Shown in pieces: positions 2,906 through 5,457 of a stretch of DNA of 5,457 nt. Origin of the DNA: Planctomycetota bacterium (GTDB lineage: Bacteria > Planctomycetota > Phycisphaerae > Sedimentisphaerales > Anaerobacaceae); the NCBI GenBank assembly GCA_013202635.1, contig JABMRO010000557.1, forward strand, positions 1 to 5,457, written 5' to 3'. The translations under genes and the position numbers were made by a program. Numbering within the stretch: the stretch's first letter is position 1; every line of letters begins with the position of its first letter. The notes under the pieces were generated by a model, which worked only from the letters and a program-made list of their open reading frames with translations, was not told the origin of the DNA and made no database searches.

Positions 2906-5457
2906 ATGGATCTGACTTCTATTTTATCGAATCGAGTTCTCACAGTGTATTGCTCAACGGCCATTTGGGTTGCGGCCGGATTGCTGATCTTCCTGGAGAC
3001 GACCTGCTGTGCAGGTTTGCCCAAAGCCGGGCCCGTTTCGTTTCGGCATGTTGTGGTCGATGCAGCCGGGCCCGACAACATGCACGTCAAAGCAGTCGGC
3101 GACATCAACGGCGACGGTTTCACAGACCTAATAGTCGCCGGGACGGGAGGCGAACTGCTCTGGTATGAGTACCCCAACTGGATCCGGCATTCGGTCAGCG
3201 CTGGTGACGACGGCTGGAGCACGGACGCAGAAGTTGGCGATATGGACCGTGACGGCGACATGGACATCGTCATCTCCGATTGGTACAATCACAAACGGCT
3301 CGTCTGGTTTGAAAATTTCCACGTTCGAGGTCTCCACTGGCGGATGCATGTGATCGGCGATGTGCGAGCACATGATATCGAACTTGCCGACCTGGACGGT
3401 GACAAGGATCTTGACGTTATCACGCGGCAGCAGGGGGGAGACGGAAACGTCCTGGAGATATGGCTTCAGAAAAGCCTGTGGAAATGGATCCACCGGCAGG
3501 TGGCCTGCCCTCTCGGCGAGGGGCTGGATGTAGCCAAACTGGACGACGACAGCTTTCCGGACATCGTCACAGGCAGCCGCTGGTACGAGACACCGTCTGA
3601 TGTTGCCGGCGATAACTGGGTTGAGCATGTATTCTCGACGGCCTGGACCCATAAGGATTGTACAGTACGTGTAGCCGACATCGATGGCGACGGTCGTAAA
3701 GATGTGGTCCTTGCTCCTGCGGAGAAAAGAGGCGGAGTTTATCGCATTGCATGGTACAAAGCTCCTCCTGATGCGAAATCGCCCGAATGGAAAGAACATG
3801 TCATTGATCCGGAAGTAGAAACAGTCATCCACTCTCTCGGGACCGGCGATATCAACGGTGACGGGATGGTGGATGTGGTGGCCGCTGAGATGCACCAGGG
3901 CTCCGATCCTGATGAAGTGACAGTTTACTTGAGCAGAGATGGCGCTAAGGCGTGGAAACCCCAGGTATTGGCAGGCTCCGGCTCGCACAGCATTCGTGTG
4001 GTGGATATTGGCAGTGACGGGGACCTGGATGTGTTCGGGGCTAACTGGTCCAAGACGCGCCAGATTGATCTGTGGGAAAACCTCACCGCTCCCGAGGTCC
4101 TCCGCAGCAGGTCACTGCCTTTGAATAAATGGAAGTACATCCACGTCGATGGCAGTCGCATCGGTAAGGCATTCGGCGTGGCGATGAACGATTTCACCGG
4201 TGATGGATACGCCGATATCGTGTCGGGGAAATACTTCTACCGCAACCCGGGCACTGACATGACAGGCAAGTGGGAGCGATCGGAGTTACCCATCGAAGTG
4301 GATGCGTTGCTGGCTTTCGATGCCGATGCGGACATTATGCCGGATGTGATTGCGATGAACCGAACCGGCAGGGTCTACTGGCTCGAGGCCACCGGGAATG
4401 ACGTGAAGGCCTGGCGATATCAGCAGATTGGCGACATGGGCCAAGCCGACCACAATCTAAGCAGCCAGGGTTACGCACTTGCCCAGATCGTGACCGGCGG
4501 CCCGCCTGAGATGATCCTGAATGTCGGGAAGATACACTACTTTAAGGTCCCCCACTTGCCCGAAAAAGAGTCTTGGCACCAGGTGACGATCGCGGCCGCC
4601 GCCTACGGGGAAGGTGTCGGGACTGCCGACATAGACGGCGACGGAGACATAGACGTCTGCTCAACTATCGATGGACAGAGAGTCGCCTGGTGGGCAAACC
4701 CGGGCGACGGATCGAGTGCATGGGAGATGCACCCCGTGGGAGCGATGCCCGACAAATACGCTGACCGATTCTACGCGGCCGACGTAAATGGAGACGGGCG
4801 GACCGATATCGTGGTTTCGACAGCCAACGGCAAGGCCAATGGTGTGTACTGGTGGGCACAAGCAGGCGCCGATGATGATCCGAGATGGCATTTGCACACG
4901 GTGGTGCGGCAGGATACGACCAACAGCATGGACGTACTTGATCTAGACCGCGACGGCGACGTCGACATTGTCGCTGGCGAGCACCGCGGGCCAAAGAAAG
5001 TGGCCGTCTGGGAGAATGACGGGACCGGCACGTTCGTCGAGCACATAGTCTCTACGGGGATTGAAAGCCATTTGGGCACACGAGCGGCTGACTTGGACGG
5101 AGATGGAGACTACGACCTCGTATCAATCGCCTGGGACAAGCCGCAGGACCTGCATGTGTGGCGAAACGACGCCCGCACCTTCAGCGGACCTAAAAGCAAG
5201 TTCGTCCTTTTCGATGAGGAGGTTACCCACCCGGGCGATAAGCGTCTGTATGAGGACTGGGATTTCCACCTCGGGATGGAAGTCGAGCCTGGGGTTCCCA
5301 TTAACTGGCTGGAGCCGATCAATTTCGCCGAGGGCACATACCATATCCGCTGGAACATCCTGAAGATGACGCCGGTAAAGAAGCCGGTCTTCTTTGGATT
5401 CGGCTGGACCAATCGCCCAAAAAGCGAAGATCCCACGATTCAGCACCGGGCGAACAA
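2906..5457 (+). CDS. Large secreted FG-GAP/VCBS-repeat double beta-propeller protein (3' end outside window)
   Basis: 850 codons are visible and the frame is open to the right edge. The ATG has GAGG 6 bases upstream. Residues 11-30 form a hydrophobic segment followed by ETTCCAG, a Sec signal with probable cleavage near residue 36. The body is a run of FG-GAP/VCBS blades. Calcium-type loops of the pattern D-x-[DN]-x-D-G-x-x-D begin at residues 66, 112, 162, 211, 258, 315, 367, 429, 472, 575, 626, 679 and 729. Those at 162, 211, 367, 429 and 472 are degenerate, and a blade at about 527 has lost the loop (QIVTGGPPE). Each blade also has an aromatic about 15-26 residues after the loop, for example W86, W134, W283, W390, W596 and W702, and most carry a W-x-x-H-x-[VI]-like strand. 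Fourteen blades, with the widest link between loops 7 and 8 apart from normal spacing, suggest two seven-bladed propellers. Residues from about 760 to 850 form an unrecognised beta-rich domain. Likely role: extracellular or cell-surface binding, possibly of carbohydrate. No catalytic motif is visible. Confidence 0.9.
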   Translation, partial: MDLTSILSNRVLTVYCSTAIWVAAGLLIFLETTCCAGLPKAGPVSFRHVVVDAAGPDNMHVKAVGDINGDGFTDLIVAGTGGELLWYEYPNWIRHSVSAGDDGWSTDAEVGDMDRDGDMDIVISDWYNHKRLVWFENFHVRGLHWRMHVIGDVRAHDIELADLDGDKDLDVITRQQGGDGNVLEIWLQKSLWKWIHRQVACPLGEGLDVAKLDDDSFPDIVTGSRWYETPSDVAGDNWVEHVFSTAWTHKDCTVRVADIDGDGRKDVVLAPAEKRGGVYRIAWYKAPPDAKSPEWKEHVIDPEVETVIHSLGTGDINGDGMVDVVAAEMHQGSDPDEVTVYLSRDGAKAWKPQVLAGSGSHSIRVVDIGSDGDLDVFGANWSKTRQIDLWENLTAPEVLRSRSLPLNKWKYIHVDGSRIGKAFGVAMNDFTGDGYADIVSGKYFYRNPGTDMTGKWERSELPIEVDALLAFDADADIMPDVIAMNRTGRVYWLEATGNDVKAWRYQQIGDMGQADHNLSSQGYALAQIVTGGPPEMILNVGKIHYFKVPHLPEKESWHQVTIAAAAYGEGVGTADIDGDGDIDVCSTIDGQRVAWWANPGDGSSAWEMHPVGAMPDKYADRFYAADVNGDGRTDIVVSTANGKANGVYWWAQAGADDDPRWHLHTVVRQDTTNSMDVLDLDRDGDVDIVAGEHRGPKKVAVWENDGTGTFVEHIVSTGIESHLGTRAADLDGDGDYDLVSIAWDKPQDLHVWRNDARTFSGPKSKFVLFDEEVTHPGDKRLYEDWDFHLGMEVEPGVPINWLEPINFAEGTYHIRWNILKMTPVKKPVFFGFGWTNRPKSEDPTIQHRAN

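Noticed and set aside
2899..3168. Plus-strand frame beginning with GTG at 2899
   Set aside because: It ends after 89 codons with an Arg-rich tail and no domain. The ATG frame at 2906 continues through all the repeats and uses the GAGG site.
3128..3988. Minus-strand open frame of 286 codons
   Set aside because: It lies entirely opposite the FG-GAP repeats. Codons rich in G and C at third positions leave long antisense frames, and the translation resembles no family I know.
3101..5185. Nucleotide repeat array suggesting a CRISPR or tandem DNA repeat
   Set aside because: The recurring GAC-GGC-GAC pattern encodes the DxDGD loops of the propeller blades. Units vary in length and sequence, so it is a protein repeat and not a CRISPR array.
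4665..5446. Several minus-strand open frames of about 80-110 codons
   Set aside because: All are antisense to the FG-GAP protein, overlap each other, and show low-complexity Arg/Ser-rich translations typical of shadows.

Overview
The window is bacterial and shows ordinary Shine-Dalgarno starts. The gene mix is an exported Tat-type TIM-barrel sugar isomerase/epimerase, a second cytoplasmic one, a PQQ-type propeller protein and a very large secreted FG-GAP/VCBS propeller protein. This mix is characteristic of polysaccharide-degrading members of the PVC group, most likely Planctomycetota (Phycisphaerae-like), with Lentisphaerota or Verrucomicrobiota as alternatives. That assignment is inferred from gene content only. 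No rRNA or other phylogenetic marker is present.

Left part (1-2589, minus strand): three genes read leftwards in the order (i) cytoplasmic xylose-isomerase-like TIM-barrel protein (2589-1600), (ii) exported Tat/lipoprotein xylose-isomerase-like TIM-barrel protein (1437-484), and (iii) a secreted PQQ-like beta-propeller protein (412 to beyond the left edge, 5' part only). Gene (i) has a strong candidate promoter with a perfect TTGACA -35 and a palindromic GntR/AraR-like operator candidate in its spacer. Gene (ii) has a possible promoter of its own with a perfect TATAAT. Gene (iii) follows (ii) after 71 bp with no visible terminator and probably shares its transcript.

Middle (2590-2905): a 316-bp divergent intergenic region with the promoter and operator of the left genes, and a weaker candidate promoter, a 16-bp imperfect palindrome, a direct repeat and a nested hairpin on the side of the right gene.

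Right part (2906 to beyond the right edge, plus strand): one long open frame of at least 850 codons, encoding a secreted protein with 14 FG-GAP/VCBS-type blades (best read as two seven-bladed propellers) followed by an unrecognised beta-rich domain cut by the window end. Its DNA is clearly more GC-rich than that of the left genes.

Taken together the locus looks like a carbohydrate-use or cell-surface locus: exported propeller proteins plus two sugar isomerase/epimerase paralogues, one at the membrane or in the periplasm and one in the cytosol. The actual substrate cannot be read from the sequence. I see no transposase, phage gene, CRISPR array, tRNA, rRNA or defence system. The most notable items are the 14-blade architecture, the unrecognised C-terminal domain, the differently localised isomerase pair and the structured intergenic region.
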